Below are positions 1-6,906 of a stretch of DNA of 12,410 bases, piece by piece. Made by a program: the position numbers and the translations under genes. Each line of letters opens with the position of its first letter. Positions within the stretch are counted from its first letter, which is position 1. Origin of the DNA: Flavobacteriaceae bacterium (GTDB lineage Bacteria > Bacteroidota > Bacteroidia > Flavobacteriales > Flavobacteriaceae); NCBI GenBank assembly GCA_023301205.1, contig JALZVC010000246.1, positions 1-12,410 of the forward strand, written 5' to 3'. The notes under the pieces were generated by a model. It saw nothing but the letters and a program-made list of their open reading frames with translations. It ran no database searches and was not told the origin of the DNA.

Positions 1-18
1 TAAAGTAATTTTTTTCAT
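1..18 (-). CDS. 5' end of a divergent gene cut off by the window edge
   Basis: On the minus strand an ATG at 18-16 opens a reading frame MKKITL that runs off the left edge. Only six codons are visible, so no product can be named. The MKK start resembles the positively charged beginning of a signal peptide. Support comes from position: a good leftward -7 element (52-59) and a -33-like TTG (78-80) lie upstream, leaving a leader of about 30 nt. It could still be a chance ATG, since six codons are no test of coding. Confidence 0.4.
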
Positions 19-51
19 AATAAGTATATTTTAAAGTTAAATATTAAGTAG

Positions 52-80
52 CAAATATAACCAAAGAGTTTAATAAACAA
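52..80 (-). promoter_or_regulatory. Bacteroidota-type promoter for the leftward edge gene
   Basis: Read on the minus strand, 59-52 is TATATTTG, an exact match to the TAnnTTTG -7 element used by the Bacteroidota primary sigma factor. A TTG at 80-78 sits 18 nt upstream, close to the usual spacing of the -33 element. It points at the ATG at 18. Pattern match only; no transcription data. Confidence 0.5.
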
Positions 81-103
81 GGCGCCAATGTTAAAAAATA
101 CAC

Positions 104-111
104 GATTTTTG
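104..111 (+). promoter_or_regulatory. Tentative -7 element for the M14 peptidase gene
   Basis: GATTTTTG differs from TAnnTTTG at the first base only and lies 19 nt before the start codon at 131. No TTG is found at the expected -33 distance, and an alternative weak match (TACTTTAT, 113-120) lies just downstream, so the exact promoter is uncertain. Confidence 0.3.
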
Positions 112-130
112 TACTTTATTCTAATTCATT

Positions 131-1891
131 ATGAAAATTCACCTATCCTATTCTAAGCTAATTGTTCTTTTTATAACACTATCACTATTCTCTTGTGAAA
201 AAAAAGAACACCCAGACTTTGATTTCACAACAAGATTCGAGCACTCTAAAGGTCTGGAAACAGCCACCTACCAAGATATTGTTACTTTTTATGATAATCT
301 AGCAAGTGTTCATCCTTCTATTTCTGTCTATGATATGGGAAAAACAGATAGTGGTGAGCGACTTCAACTAGTCACTTTCAATCCAAATAGAACATTTGAG
401 TCAGAATTTAAAGGAGAACGAGACCAAGCACTTCTCCTAATTAATAACGGTATTCATCCAGGTGAAAGTGATGGTATTGATGCCTCTATGATGCTAATGC
501 GTGATCTAGCTGAAGGAAAATTAAACAGTCCTAAAAACACTATAGTAACAGTAATTCCAGTATACAACATAGGAGGTGCATTAAATAGAAATAGCACAAC
601 AAGAACCAACCAAAATGGACCATTAGAATATGGATTTAGAGGTAATGCGCGTAACTATGACCTGAATAGAGACTTTATTAAAGCTGACACAAAAAACGCA
701 ATGGCTTTTATTGATATTTTTAGAACCATAAAACCAGATGTTTTTATAGACAATCACGTGAGCAATGGTGCAGATTATCAATATATTCTCACACACCTTT
801 TTACGCAGCACAATAAATTAAGTGGGCCATTAGGTGATTATTTAAACACCTCTTTTAGGCCTCAATTAGAAGACTCATTATCTCAAAAAAACTGGGATAT
901 CACTCCATATGTAAATGTCTTTAACACAGTTCCTGAAAATGGATTTAGCCAATTTAATGATTCGCCACGATATTCAACTGGTTACACAACTTTATATAAC
1001 ACTTTAGGTATGATGGTAGAAACTCATATGCTAAAACCATATAAAGACAGAGTAGAGGGAACTTATGAGCTCATGACAAGTATGATCAACATTGTAGATG
1101 CAGATGCCAAAACAATCATAGAAAAACGAAAAGAAAATTTCAATCATTTTAAAGTTGGCGACACTTACCCTCTAGCTTGGAAAGTTGACACAACAACCTC
1201 TACAACTCTAGAATTTAAAGGTTACGAAGGTACATTTACAGAAAGCGATGTTACAGGTGGCAAACGCCTAAAATATCACGCAGAAATGCCATTTACCAAA
1301 GAGGTCAACTACCAAAATACTTTTAAGGGAACAACCTCGGTCACTATTCCAGAACATTACATTATACCAAAAGGATATTGGAATGTGACCGATAGACTGA
1401 AACAGAACAAAATTGAAATAGCAACCGTACGCAAAGACACGATAATTAATGTAACCATTTATCACATTGCAGATTACAAAACTAGGCAATCGCCTTATGA
1501 GGGTCATTACCTACATTACAACACTACCGTCACAAAAACGAAAGAACCTATATCAGTAAAAAAAGGTGATTTTATTGTAAATACAAATCAAGAAGGGATG
1601 CGTTATCTACTAGAAACACTTGAACCGTCTGCAACAGACAGCTTTTTTAATTGGAACTTTTTTGACACCATCCTACAACAAAAAGAAGGCTTTTCTCCGT
1701 ACGTATGGGAAGATAAAGCAAAAGCACTTCTTGACAATAACCCGAAATTAAAAGAAGAATTTGAAGCTAAAAAATTATCCGATTCAGATTTTACTCGCAA
1801 CTGGTATGCTCAGTTAGATTGGTTACACAAAAGATCACCTAATTATGAGCAGGCTCATTTAAGATACCCTATCGTTCGGGTGGGTGGTTAA
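131..1891 (+). CDS. M14 family zinc carboxypeptidase, lipoprotein
   Basis: This is a predicted exported metallopeptidase that cleaves peptides from their C-terminal end; its substrate is unknown. Residues 1-22 form a lipoprotein signal peptide: a charged start, a hydrophobic core and the lipobox L19-F20-S21-C22, so the mature protein should be lipidated at Cys22 and sit in the periplasm or outer membrane. The M14 zinc site is visible: H109-P-G-E112 supplies two ligands and H209 (in DNHVSNG) the third. N179-R180 matches the substrate-carboxylate-binding pair, and E297 (in VETH) fits the catalytic glutamate. The peptidase domain spans roughly residues 45-330. The C-terminal 250 residues are a region I cannot assign. 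At 586 aa it resembles other long flavobacterial M14 proteins as I recall them. The start at 131 is chosen because it gives a complete signal peptide. Its last 33 nt overlap the end of the convergent NUDIX gene. A run of eight A (198-205) follows the Cys22 codon. Confidence 0.9.
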   Translation: MKIHLSYSKLIVLFITLSLFSCEKKEHPDFDFTTRFEHSKGLETATYQDIVTFYDNLASVHPSISVYDMGKTDSGERLQLVTFNPNRTFESEFKGERDQALLLINNGIHPGESDGIDASMMLMRDLAEGKLNSPKNTIVTVIPVYNIGGALNRNSTTRTNQNGPLEYGFRGNARNYDLNRDFIKADTKNAMAFIDIFRTIKPDVFIDNHVSNGADYQYILTHLFTQHNKLSGPLGDYLNTSFRPQLEDSLSQKNWDITPYVNVFNTVPENGFSQFNDSPRYSTGYTTLYNTLGMMVETHMLKPYKDRVEGTYELMTSMINIVDADAKTIIEKRKENFNHFKVGDTYPLAWKVDTTTSTTLEFKGYEGTFTESDVTGGKRLKYHAEMPFTKEVNYQNTFKGTTSVTIPEHYIIPKGYWNVTDRLKQNKIEIATVRKDTIINVTIYHIADYKTRQSPYEGHYLHYNTTVTKTKEPISVKKGDFIVNTNQEGMRYLLETLEPSATDSFFNWNFFDTILQQKEGFSPYVWEDKAKALLDNNPKLKEEFEAKKLSDSDFTRNWYAQLDWLHKRSPNYEQAHLRYPIVRVGG

Positions 1892-2482
1892 ATATTCCTT
1901 CGGAAATAATAATTTAATGTTTTCGTAGGATTCTGTAAGTGCCTTTTGAGATTTTGCAAAATTTTTCCACTTTGCCTTTTTAATACCTTCATCTTGCTGC
2001 GGCATTAAATCACCAGTGTAATCGGTGTACATTTCGTACCAATAGGTGATTTTCAATTTAAACTTATCATTGCGTTTAAAAACGTGATAGGTCTGTGCAA
2101 TAAACTTTCTAATCTCTAAATTTTGCACCCCTGTTTCTTCTTCCGTCTCCCGTATAGCAGCTTCTTGTCGTGTTTCTCCTTTCTCTATTTTACCTTTAGG
2201 AAGATCCCATTTGCCATTTCTTCTAATAAATAAAATGGATTTTTTTGAATTATAAACTAATCCACCTGCAGCCTCGACAACAGGAAGTTTTTTTCGTAAA
2301 AACTTCTCAAGTTTTTCTGCATTTTTATGATATAGATTGATGTATATCAACTCTCCATCATTGATTTGCCTGATCAAGGATTTAAACTTCACCTCCTTTA
2401 ACGGAATGGTTGTGTACTGCTTTCCTATTTTCTTTTCTGTAGATAGAATAATAGGAACGTCATTGACAAAAACTTTATACAT
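1859..2482 (-). CDS. NUDIX hydrolase
   Basis: A cytoplasmic pyrophosphohydrolase of the NUDIX superfamily, which cleaves nucleoside diphosphates linked to another moiety. The substrate cannot be told from sequence; NTPs, dinucleoside polyphosphates, NDP-sugars and RNA caps are all possible. With the start at 2482 it is 207 aa. The NUDIX box GX5EX7REUXEEXGU is present at G97-V119, with E112, E115 and E116 as metal ligands; T113 replaces the usual aliphatic residue. It is preceded by the common WDLPKG segment (92-97). About 70 residues before the NUDIX fold begins (AAGGLVY, 71-77) form an N-terminal extension, also seen in flavobacterial relatives as I recall them. I prefer the start at 2482 (MYKVFVND) because it matches those homologs. 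An in-frame ATG at 2503 would add seven residues and overlap pyrE by 14 nt. Confidence 0.9.
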   Translation of the reverse strand: MYKVFVNDVPIILSTEKKIGKQYTTIPLKEVKFKSLIRQINDGELIYINLYHKNAEKLEKFLRKKLPVVEAAGGLVYNSKKSILFIRRNGKWDLPKGKIEKGETRQEAAIRETEEETGVQNLEIRKFIAQTYHVFKRNDKFKLKITYWYEMYTDYTGDLMPQQDEGIKKAKWKNFAKSQKALTESYENIKLLFPKEYLTTHPNDRVS

Positions 2483-2493
2483 TTGCAAAATGA
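2478..2493. promoter_or_regulatory. Shared start-codon palindrome between NUDIX gene and pyrE
   Basis: Plus-strand bases 2480-2492 read CATTTGCAAAATG, a near-perfect palindrome with one extra A. Its left CAT is the reverse of the NUDIX ATG and its right ATG is the pyrE start. On the plus strand 2478-2485 is TACATTTG, an exact TAnnTTTG match ending 4 nt before the pyrE ATG. On the minus strand 2493-2486 is TCATTTTG, one mismatch. If these are real -7 elements, both transcripts would be almost leaderless. No TTG sits at the right -33 distance. The match could be coincidence, with the true promoters inside the neighbouring coding regions. Confidence 0.35.
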
Positions 2494-3131
2494 TTTTAGA
2501 CAAAGAAACAGCTCAAAAAACTGCCGAATTACTGCTGCAAATTAATGCAATTAAATTACAACCACAAACTCCTTTTAGTTGGGCTTCCGGATGGAAATCT
2601 CCCATTTACTGTGATAATAGGATAACACTCTCTTACCCAACTATTAGAAATTACCTTAGAGAACAGATGGCTAACCAAATAGAAACCCTATATGGCAAAC
2701 CAGATGCCATAGCAGGTGTTGCCACTGGGGCGATAGGAATAGGTATGCTAGTAGCAGATTACTTGAATATTCCTTTTTGCTACGTGCGTCCAGAAGCTAA
2801 AAAACACGGAAGACAAAACCAGATTGAAGGAAAAATTGAAGCCGGTCAAAACGTAGTTGTCGTGGAAGACTTAATTAGCACAGGAAAAAGCAGTATATTG
2901 GCCGTAGATGCCTTAAAAGCTGCAAAAGTTAACATCAAAGGAATGCTAGCTATTTTTACCTACGGATTTGATTTTGCCGAAGAAAACTTTAGTAACGCAG
3001 CAGTACAATTGAACACCTTGAGTGATTACCAGCATTTACTGGTTCAAGCAGAAAAGACTAATTACATTTCTAATGACGAAAAGGATATCTTGAGCTCTTG
3101 GAGGGACAACCCTTCGCAATGGAAACAATAA
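2490..3131 (+). CDS. pyrE: Orotate phosphoribosyltransferase
   Basis: Converts orotate and PRPP to orotidine 5'-monophosphate and pyrophosphate, the fifth step of de novo UMP synthesis, in the cytoplasm. The 213-residue length is normal for the family. The PRPP-binding signature VVVVEDLISTGKS is at 122-134. The catalytic-loop segment VRPEAKKHGRQNQIEG (99-114) supplies the lysines and histidine that close over PRPP, acting across the dimer interface. The FSWASGWKSPIYCDNR segment (29-44) is typical of the orotate site. The ATG at 2490 is chosen because MILDKETAQKTAELLLQ matches the usual N terminus. The frame stays open upstream to 2337, but that stretch lies opposite the NUDIX gene and would add a 51-residue extension foreign to PyrE. 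It starts 7 nt from the divergent NUDIX gene and is followed after 24 nt by the SRPBCC gene, probably cotranscribed. Confidence 0.97.
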   Translation: MILDKETAQKTAELLLQINAIKLQPQTPFSWASGWKSPIYCDNRITLSYPTIRNYLREQMANQIETLYGKPDAIAGVATGAIGIGMLVADYLNIPFCYVRPEAKKHGRQNQIEGKIEAGQNVVVVEDLISTGKSSILAVDALKAAKVNIKGMLAIFTYGFDFAEENFSNAAVQLNTLSDYQHLLVQAEKTNYISNDEKDILSSWRDNPSQWKQ

Positions 3132-3155
3132 ATATAATTTTTAAACAACTACGCT

Positions 3156-3548
3156 ATGATACTAAACAGCACCACTGCAACCGTAAATAAATCTGCAAAA
3201 GAAATGTGTGCTTTCTTAACAGATGTTAAGAATTTTGAGCAATTAATGCCAGAAAACATTAGCAAGTTTGAGATGATAAAGGAAAATGGATTCCTTTTTG
3301 CCCTTAACGGAATGCCCGAAATAGCCTTAGAAATAAAAGAAGTTGTTCCTCCTAAAAAGGTAGTGCTTGGCGCAATCAGCGATAAGACACCTTTTAATCT
3401 TACAGCAGATATTAAAGAAGTTGACAACGACACCTGTACAGTAGACCTTGAGTTTACGGGGGAGTTTAACATGATGATGAAGATGATGGTAAAAGGACCC
3501 GTATCTAAGTTTATTAATACGCTTTCAGAAAATATGGAGGAACTTTAA
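3156..3548 (+). CDS. SRPBCC (START/Bet v1-like) fold small protein
   Basis: A 130-residue cytoplasmic protein with no signal peptide or membrane segment. Its pattern matches small SRPBCC-superfamily proteins: an N-terminal strand (ILNSTTATVNKSAKEM), a helix with the F..D..N/Y.. motif (FLTDVKNFEQLMPENI, 20-35), alternating beta strands, and a long C-terminal helix (residues about 106-129). Such folds hold hydrophobic ligands in a cavity closed by the last helix; the ligand here is unknown. That last helix begins with an unusual methionine run, FNMMMKMMVKG (104-114), encoded by ATG repeats at 3471-3488. It follows pyrE by 24 nt and is likely cotranscribed. No biochemical link to pyrimidine synthesis is known to me. 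It ends 80 nt before the convergent birA. Confidence 0.75.
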   Translation: MILNSTTATVNKSAKEMCAFLTDVKNFEQLMPENISKFEMIKENGFLFALNGMPEIALEIKEVVPPKKVVLGAISDKTPFNLTADIKEVDNDTCTVDLEFTGEFNMMMKMMVKGPVSKFINTLSENMEEL

Positions 3549-3628
3549 TTTTTAAAAACTTCCCGTTTTATTTTCTTAGGAGATGTAACTATTAATGATT
3601 GTGTAAGATTCTTTTATTTTCGAAAATT

Positions 3629-4360
3629 TTAAAACACCATCTCTATTTCTTTGTTCCAAAATTTTATAGATTTGCCATCTGGAAGATTCAATAACAACTG
3701 CCCAGAAACATTCACACCAGATATCACGCCTTTAACTAAGGTGCCGTCGGGTAATTTATAAGTGGACAGCACTCCTTTTTTAAAAAGCAATTGTTCATAA
3801 TTTGAAATCACGGCGGCACGTGGATTTGCTTTAACGTGATTTAATGCTGCGAATATTTCTGAAGTAACACCTATTAACAGCTCATCTAGATTGAATATTT
3901 TCCCTTCTGTAAGATATAAAGATGTCGCTTGTGGGAGATTACTGAAGCTATCTTCATTGACATTTAACCCAAATCCTACTATTGTTGCCTTAATAGCACT
4001 TCCTCTCACTTGATTTTCTATTAGTATTCCGCCACACTTTTTCCCCTCTGCCATAATGTCGTTAGGCCATTTTATTTGGATGTCAGCAGATAAAATAGAT
4101 TGTAAATAGCGCACAATAGCAATAGAAACAACCATAGATATCATAAATTGTTGTTGTAACTCCACACCTTCCAACCTCTTAAACATACTGCAAGTTAAGC
4201 TTTTAGAAGACTGCGATTGCCATCTAGCATCACGTTGACCTCTACCTTTTTGTTGATGATTTGTAACCACTATCGTTTCATCCTCTAAGAAGCTATTTTT
4301 AGTCAAATCACTAAGATAGGTGTTGGTAGAGTCAGTGGCACTAAGTTTGATTATGTTCAA
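3629..4360 (-). CDS. birA: Biotin--[acetyl-CoA-carboxylase] ligase, catalytic-only type
   Basis: Activates biotin with ATP to biotinyl-5'-AMP and transfers it to the lysine of biotin carboxyl carrier proteins, chiefly of acetyl-CoA carboxylase. Motifs in order (TTG codon as residue 1): STN (11-13), the biotin-adenylate loop KGRGQRD (38-44), KWPND (97-101), GGILIE (110-115) and GFGLNVN (129-135), then a C-terminal SH3-like domain from about residue 195. At 243 aa there is no room for the N-terminal winged-helix domain of E. coli BirA, so it should not repress biotin genes. The start is a TTG at 4360: the reading MNIIKLSATDSTN matches homolog N termini, an in-frame stop lies 16 nt upstream (4376-4378), and no in-frame ATG precedes the catalytic core. 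It diverges from rsfS, with its own -7 element at 4386-4393. Confidence 0.93.
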   Translation of the reverse strand: MNIIKLSATDSTNTYLSDLTKNSFLEDETIVVTNHQQKGRGQRDARWQSQSSKSLTCSMFKRLEGVELQQQFMISMVVSIAIVRYLQSILSADIQIKWPNDIMAEGKKCGGILIENQVRGSAIKATIVGFGLNVNEDSFSNLPQATSLYLTEGKIFNLDELLIGVTSEIFAALNHVKANPRAAVISNYEQLLFKKGVLSTYKLPDGTLVKGVISGVNVSGQLLLNLPDGKSIKFWNKEIEMVF

Positions 4361-4385
4361 AAGGTTAAATGTCTGTTAGGATTAT

Positions 4386-4393
4386 CAAAACTA
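4386..4393 (-). promoter_or_regulatory. -7 element of the birA promoter
   Basis: The minus strand reads TAGTTTTG, an exact TAnnTTTG match, 25 nt upstream of the birA TTG start, giving a short leader. There is no clear TTG at the -33 distance. It lies 25 nt from the opposite-facing rsfS -7 element, so the two promoters share one 85-nt gap. Confidence 0.45.
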
Positions 4394-4418
4394 AGGCATT
4401 CAAGAATTAAAAAAGTAA

Positions 4419-4426
4419 TACTTTTG
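4419..4426 (+). promoter_or_regulatory. -7 element of the rsfS-ftsH promoter
   Basis: TACTTTTG is an exact TAnnTTTG match ending 19 nt before the rsfS ATG. The expected -33 TTG is not obvious. The A/T-rich leader without a Shine-Dalgarno sequence fits translation initiation in this phylum. Confidence 0.5.
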
Positions 4427-4445
4427 TATAAATTGAAAAATTTAA

Positions 4446-4817
4446 ATGGCTAAAAAGCACGCAGATACAGATCTACTTATTACTGAGGTCATTAGAGGCA
4501 TAGAAGAGGTAAAAGGATTAGATATAGAAATACTTGATTTAAGAGAGTTAGAAAACACCGTTACTGATTATTTTATAATATGTAATGGTACTTCAAACAC
4601 ACACGTAAATGCAATAGTAAATTCTATTCAAAAAACAGTTAGTAAAGCTATCCAAGAAAAAGCATGGCATATAGAAGGCAGTGAGAGCTCTGAATGGGTC
4701 TTAATGGATTATGTTCATGTGGTTGTCCATGTTTTTCAGAAACATATCCGTGAGTATTATGACATTGAAGGATTATGGGGTGATGCAAAGTCAGTAAAAT
4801 TTAACACTACAAACTAA
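4446..4817 (+). CDS. rsfS: Ribosomal silencing factor RsfS (DUF143/Iojap family)
   Basis: Binds protein uL14 on the 50S subunit and blocks joining to 30S, lowering translation under starvation; this is known from other bacteria. The 123-residue length is typical. The family core is visible: the helix-strand DYFIICNGTSNTHVNAI (41-57), the segment WHIEG (74-78), and the signature W84-V-L-M-D-Y-V-H-V-V-V-H (84-95) followed by F97, R102-E-Y-Y105 and E108-G-L-W111. It is first in a probable operon with ftsH, which begins only 14 nt after the stop. The rsfS-ftsH pairing links translation control and membrane proteolysis by position only. Confidence 0.95.
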   Translation: MAKKHADTDLLITEVIRGIEEVKGLDIEILDLRELENTVTDYFIICNGTSNTHVNAIVNSIQKTVSKAIQEKAWHIEGSESSEWVLMDYVHVVVHVFQKHIREYYDIEGLWGDAKSVKFNTTN

Positions 4818-4831
4818 AACAATTAGGCCAC

Positions 4832-6793
4832 ATGGCAGAAAAAGATAAAAGTCCCAAGAAAGATAAAAAACCTGAAATCAAGAAACCTAAGTTTAGTCCA
4901 TATTGGATAACAGCTGCAGTTCTTGTTGCGCTTATTGCTTTTAATTTGTTAGGTGGTGATGCACTTAGCCAACCACAAAAAATTGCTCAGTCTCAATTTG
5001 AATACTATTTAAACGATGGTGACGTAGCAAAAGTAGTTTTGATAAACGGAAGGAAAGCCAGGGTTTATCTTACTCCAGAAGGAAAGGAAAAACAGGCACA
5101 TAACGGTAAAAAAGGAAAGGGAATTTTAGCTCCTGGACCTAATGATCCTGACTACCAATTTGAGATAGGAGATCGGCAAAATTTTGAGAATAGTTTTAAA
5201 GACATCGTTAAAAATCAGAATGTAAAAGCAACCTTAAGCCACGACTCTGAGACTAATTTAGTTGGAGAATTCTTACCTTCAATTATATTCTTTGCCGTGA
5301 TTATTGGGGTTTGGATTTTCATAATGCGACGCATGTCTGGTGGTGCTGGAGGTGGTGCTGGAGGCCAAATATTTAATATTGGGAAGTCTAAAGCTAAACT
5401 ATTTGACGAAAAAGCTGATGTAAAAACTTCTTTTAAAGATGTAGCAGGATTAGAAGGAGCAAAAGAAGAGGTACAAGAAATTGTTGATTTTCTAAAAAAT
5501 CCAGAAAAATACACTTCACTTGGGGGTAAAATACCAAAAGGAGCCTTACTTGTAGGGCCTCCAGGAACAGGAAAAACCCTTTTAGCTCGTGCAGTTGCAG
5601 GAGAGGCTAAAGTACCTTTCTTCTCTCTGTCAGGTTCAGATTTTGTAGAGATGTTTGTTGGTGTTGGTGCATCGAGAGTACGTGATCTATTTAAACAAGC
5701 CAAGGAAAAATCTCCTTCTATTATTTTTATTGATGAGATTGACGCCATAGGTCGTGCTAGAGGAAAGAACAATATGTCTGGCTCTAACGATGAACGTGAA
5801 AACACCTTAAACCAATTACTAACAGAAATGGACGGTTTTGGCACTGACACCAATGTAATTGTTATAGCAGCTACTAACCGTGCAGATGTTCTTGATAAAG
5901 CACTAATGAGAGCTGGACGCTTTGACAGACAGATTTATGTAGACCTACCTGACGTTCGTGAACGAAAAGAAATTTTTGAGGTACACCTAAGACCAATTAA
6001 AAAGGAAGAAGGTCTTGACACAGATTTCTTATCAAAACAGACACCTGGATTCTCTGGAGCTGATATTGCTAATGTTTGTAACGAGGCAGCATTAATAGCA
6101 GCTCGTAAAGAGAAAAAAGCAGTTGGCAAACAAGACTTTTTAGATGCTGTTGATAGAATTGTTGGTGGTCTAGAAAAGAAGAATAAGATTATCACACCAA
6201 GTGAGAAAAAAGCAATCGCATTTCACGAAGCTGGACATGCAACAGTGAGCTGGATGTTAGAACACGCAGCACCATTAGTAAAGGTTACTATTGTACCTAG
6301 AGGCCAGTCCTTAGGGGCCGCATGGTACTTACCGGAAGAGCGTTTAATTGTGCGTCCAGAACAAATGCTAGACGAGATGTGTGCCACCATGGGAGGTCGG
6401 GCTGCAGAAAAAGTTATTTTCAATAAAATTTCTACAGGAGCATTAAGTGATCTTGAAAAAGTTACGAAACAAGCTAGAGCAATGGTAACAATTTACGGCC
6501 TTAACGACAAGGTAGGAAATGTTACGTATTATGATTCTTCAGGACAATCTGAATATGGATTCTCAAAACCATACAGCGAGAGTACTGCAGAATTAATTGA
6601 TAAAGAAATTTCAGGTATAATTGAAGAACAATACCAAAGAGCAATTTCCATCTTAGAGAAAAACAAGGAAAAACTTACAGAACTTGCTGAAGAGTTACTT
6701 GAAAAAGAAGTGATATTTAAAGAAACTTTAGAAACAGTATTTGGCAAAAGACCATTTATAAAAGAAGTAATTCCGGAAAAGATTAAATCTTAA
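4832..6793 (+). CDS. ftsH: ATP-dependent zinc metalloprotease FtsH
   Basis: A hexameric inner-membrane AAA+ protease that extracts and degrades misfolded membrane proteins and selected regulators. Order of parts in the 653 residues: a lysine-rich cytoplasmic tail (1-22), TM1 (about 24-40), a periplasmic domain (about 45-145), TM2 (about 147-165), and a Gly-rich linker (169-178). The AAA+ module follows, with Walker A GPPGTGKT (242-249), pore loop F275-V-G, Walker B IIFIDE (297-302) and the second region of homology with arginine fingers R363 and R366. The M41 peptidase domain has H465-E466-A-G-H469 and third zinc ligand D540. All key residues are present, so it should be active. A helical Glu/Lys-rich tail ends the protein. 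The stop codon lies inside one arm of a 13-bp inverted repeat (6782-6794). Confidence 0.98.
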   Translation: MAEKDKSPKKDKKPEIKKPKFSPYWITAAVLVALIAFNLLGGDALSQPQKIAQSQFEYYLNDGDVAKVVLINGRKARVYLTPEGKEKQAHNGKKGKGILAPGPNDPDYQFEIGDRQNFENSFKDIVKNQNVKATLSHDSETNLVGEFLPSIIFFAVIIGVWIFIMRRMSGGAGGGAGGQIFNIGKSKAKLFDEKADVKTSFKDVAGLEGAKEEVQEIVDFLKNPEKYTSLGGKIPKGALLVGPPGTGKTLLARAVAGEAKVPFFSLSGSDFVEMFVGVGASRVRDLFKQAKEKSPSIIFIDEIDAIGRARGKNNMSGSNDERENTLNQLLTEMDGFGTDTNVIVIAATNRADVLDKALMRAGRFDRQIYVDLPDVRERKEIFEVHLRPIKKEEGLDTDFLSKQTPGFSGADIANVCNEAALIAARKEKKAVGKQDFLDAVDRIVGGLEKKNKIITPSEKKAIAFHEAGHATVSWMLEHAAPLVKVTIVPRGQSLGAAWYLPEERLIVRPEQMLDEMCATMGGRAAEKVIFNKISTGALSDLEKVTKQARAMVTIYGLNDKVGNVTYYDSSGQSEYGFSKPYSESTAELIDKEISGIIEEQYQRAISILEKNKEKLTELAEELLEKEVIFKETLETVFGKRPFIKEVIPEKIKS

Positions 6794-6861
6794 CCACTTG
6801 CTTTTCGCTTAAATTCCTAAAGAATAGCTACAAAGATTAATCCTTTTAGTTAAGATTTAAT
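6782..6861. repeat. 13-bp perfect inverted repeat flanking the ftsH/LUD gap
   Basis: ATTAAATCTTAAC at 6782-6794 is the exact reverse complement of GTTAAGATTTAAT at 6849-6861, with 54 nt between. The left arm covers the ftsH stop codon (6791-6793); the right arm shares its final T with the -7 element TATATTTG (6861-6868). The loop contains an 8-bp palindrome GATTAATC (6835-6842) that resembles each arm. In RNA this could form a long AT-rich stem-loop; in DNA it could be paired operator sites. There is no G/C-rich core and no U-tract of the classical intrinsic terminator type. Confidence 0.6.
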
Positions 6862-6868
6862 ATATTTG
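6861..6868 (+). promoter_or_regulatory. -7 element of the LUD-cdsA-psd-ACBP operon promoter
   Basis: TATATTTG is an exact TAnnTTTG match 38 nt before the LUD gene start. No TTG is found at the expected -33 distance. It abuts the right arm of the 13-bp inverted repeat, so a protein bound there would meet RNA polymerase. Confidence 0.45.
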
Positions 6869-6906
6869 ACTAATTTGTAATTTTATTCTCAATCCCTATA
6901 AGATCA

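Noticed and set aside
1897..1909. TTCC-TTC-GGAA hairpin at the end of the M14 gene
   Set aside because: Only a 4-bp stem, located inside the NUDIX coding sequence, with no U-tract.
2337..2489. Upstream in-frame extension of pyrE
   Set aside because: It lies opposite the NUDIX coding region, adds 51 residues unlike any PyrE, and the ATG at 2490 gives the normal N terminus.
3149..3472. Minus-strand open frame of 107 codons opposite the SRPBCC gene
   Set aside because: It is the antisense image of a gene with a coherent fold pattern; no promoter or motif supports it.
3565..3635. Possible bidirectional terminator between the SRPBCC gene and birA
   Set aside because: GTTTTATTTTC (3565-3575) can pair with GAAAAT...AAAAC (3622-3635) only with a 3-nt bulge and a 46-nt loop, and ATTTTCGAAAAT (3616-3627) is a loopless palindrome. 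Both are A/T-only stems expected by chance here.
5215..5853. Open frame of 212 codons on the minus strand inside ftsH
   Set aside because: It is antisense to the conserved AAA+ core, is rich in Ser, Pro and Ala as expected of a mirror frame, and has no recognisable motif.
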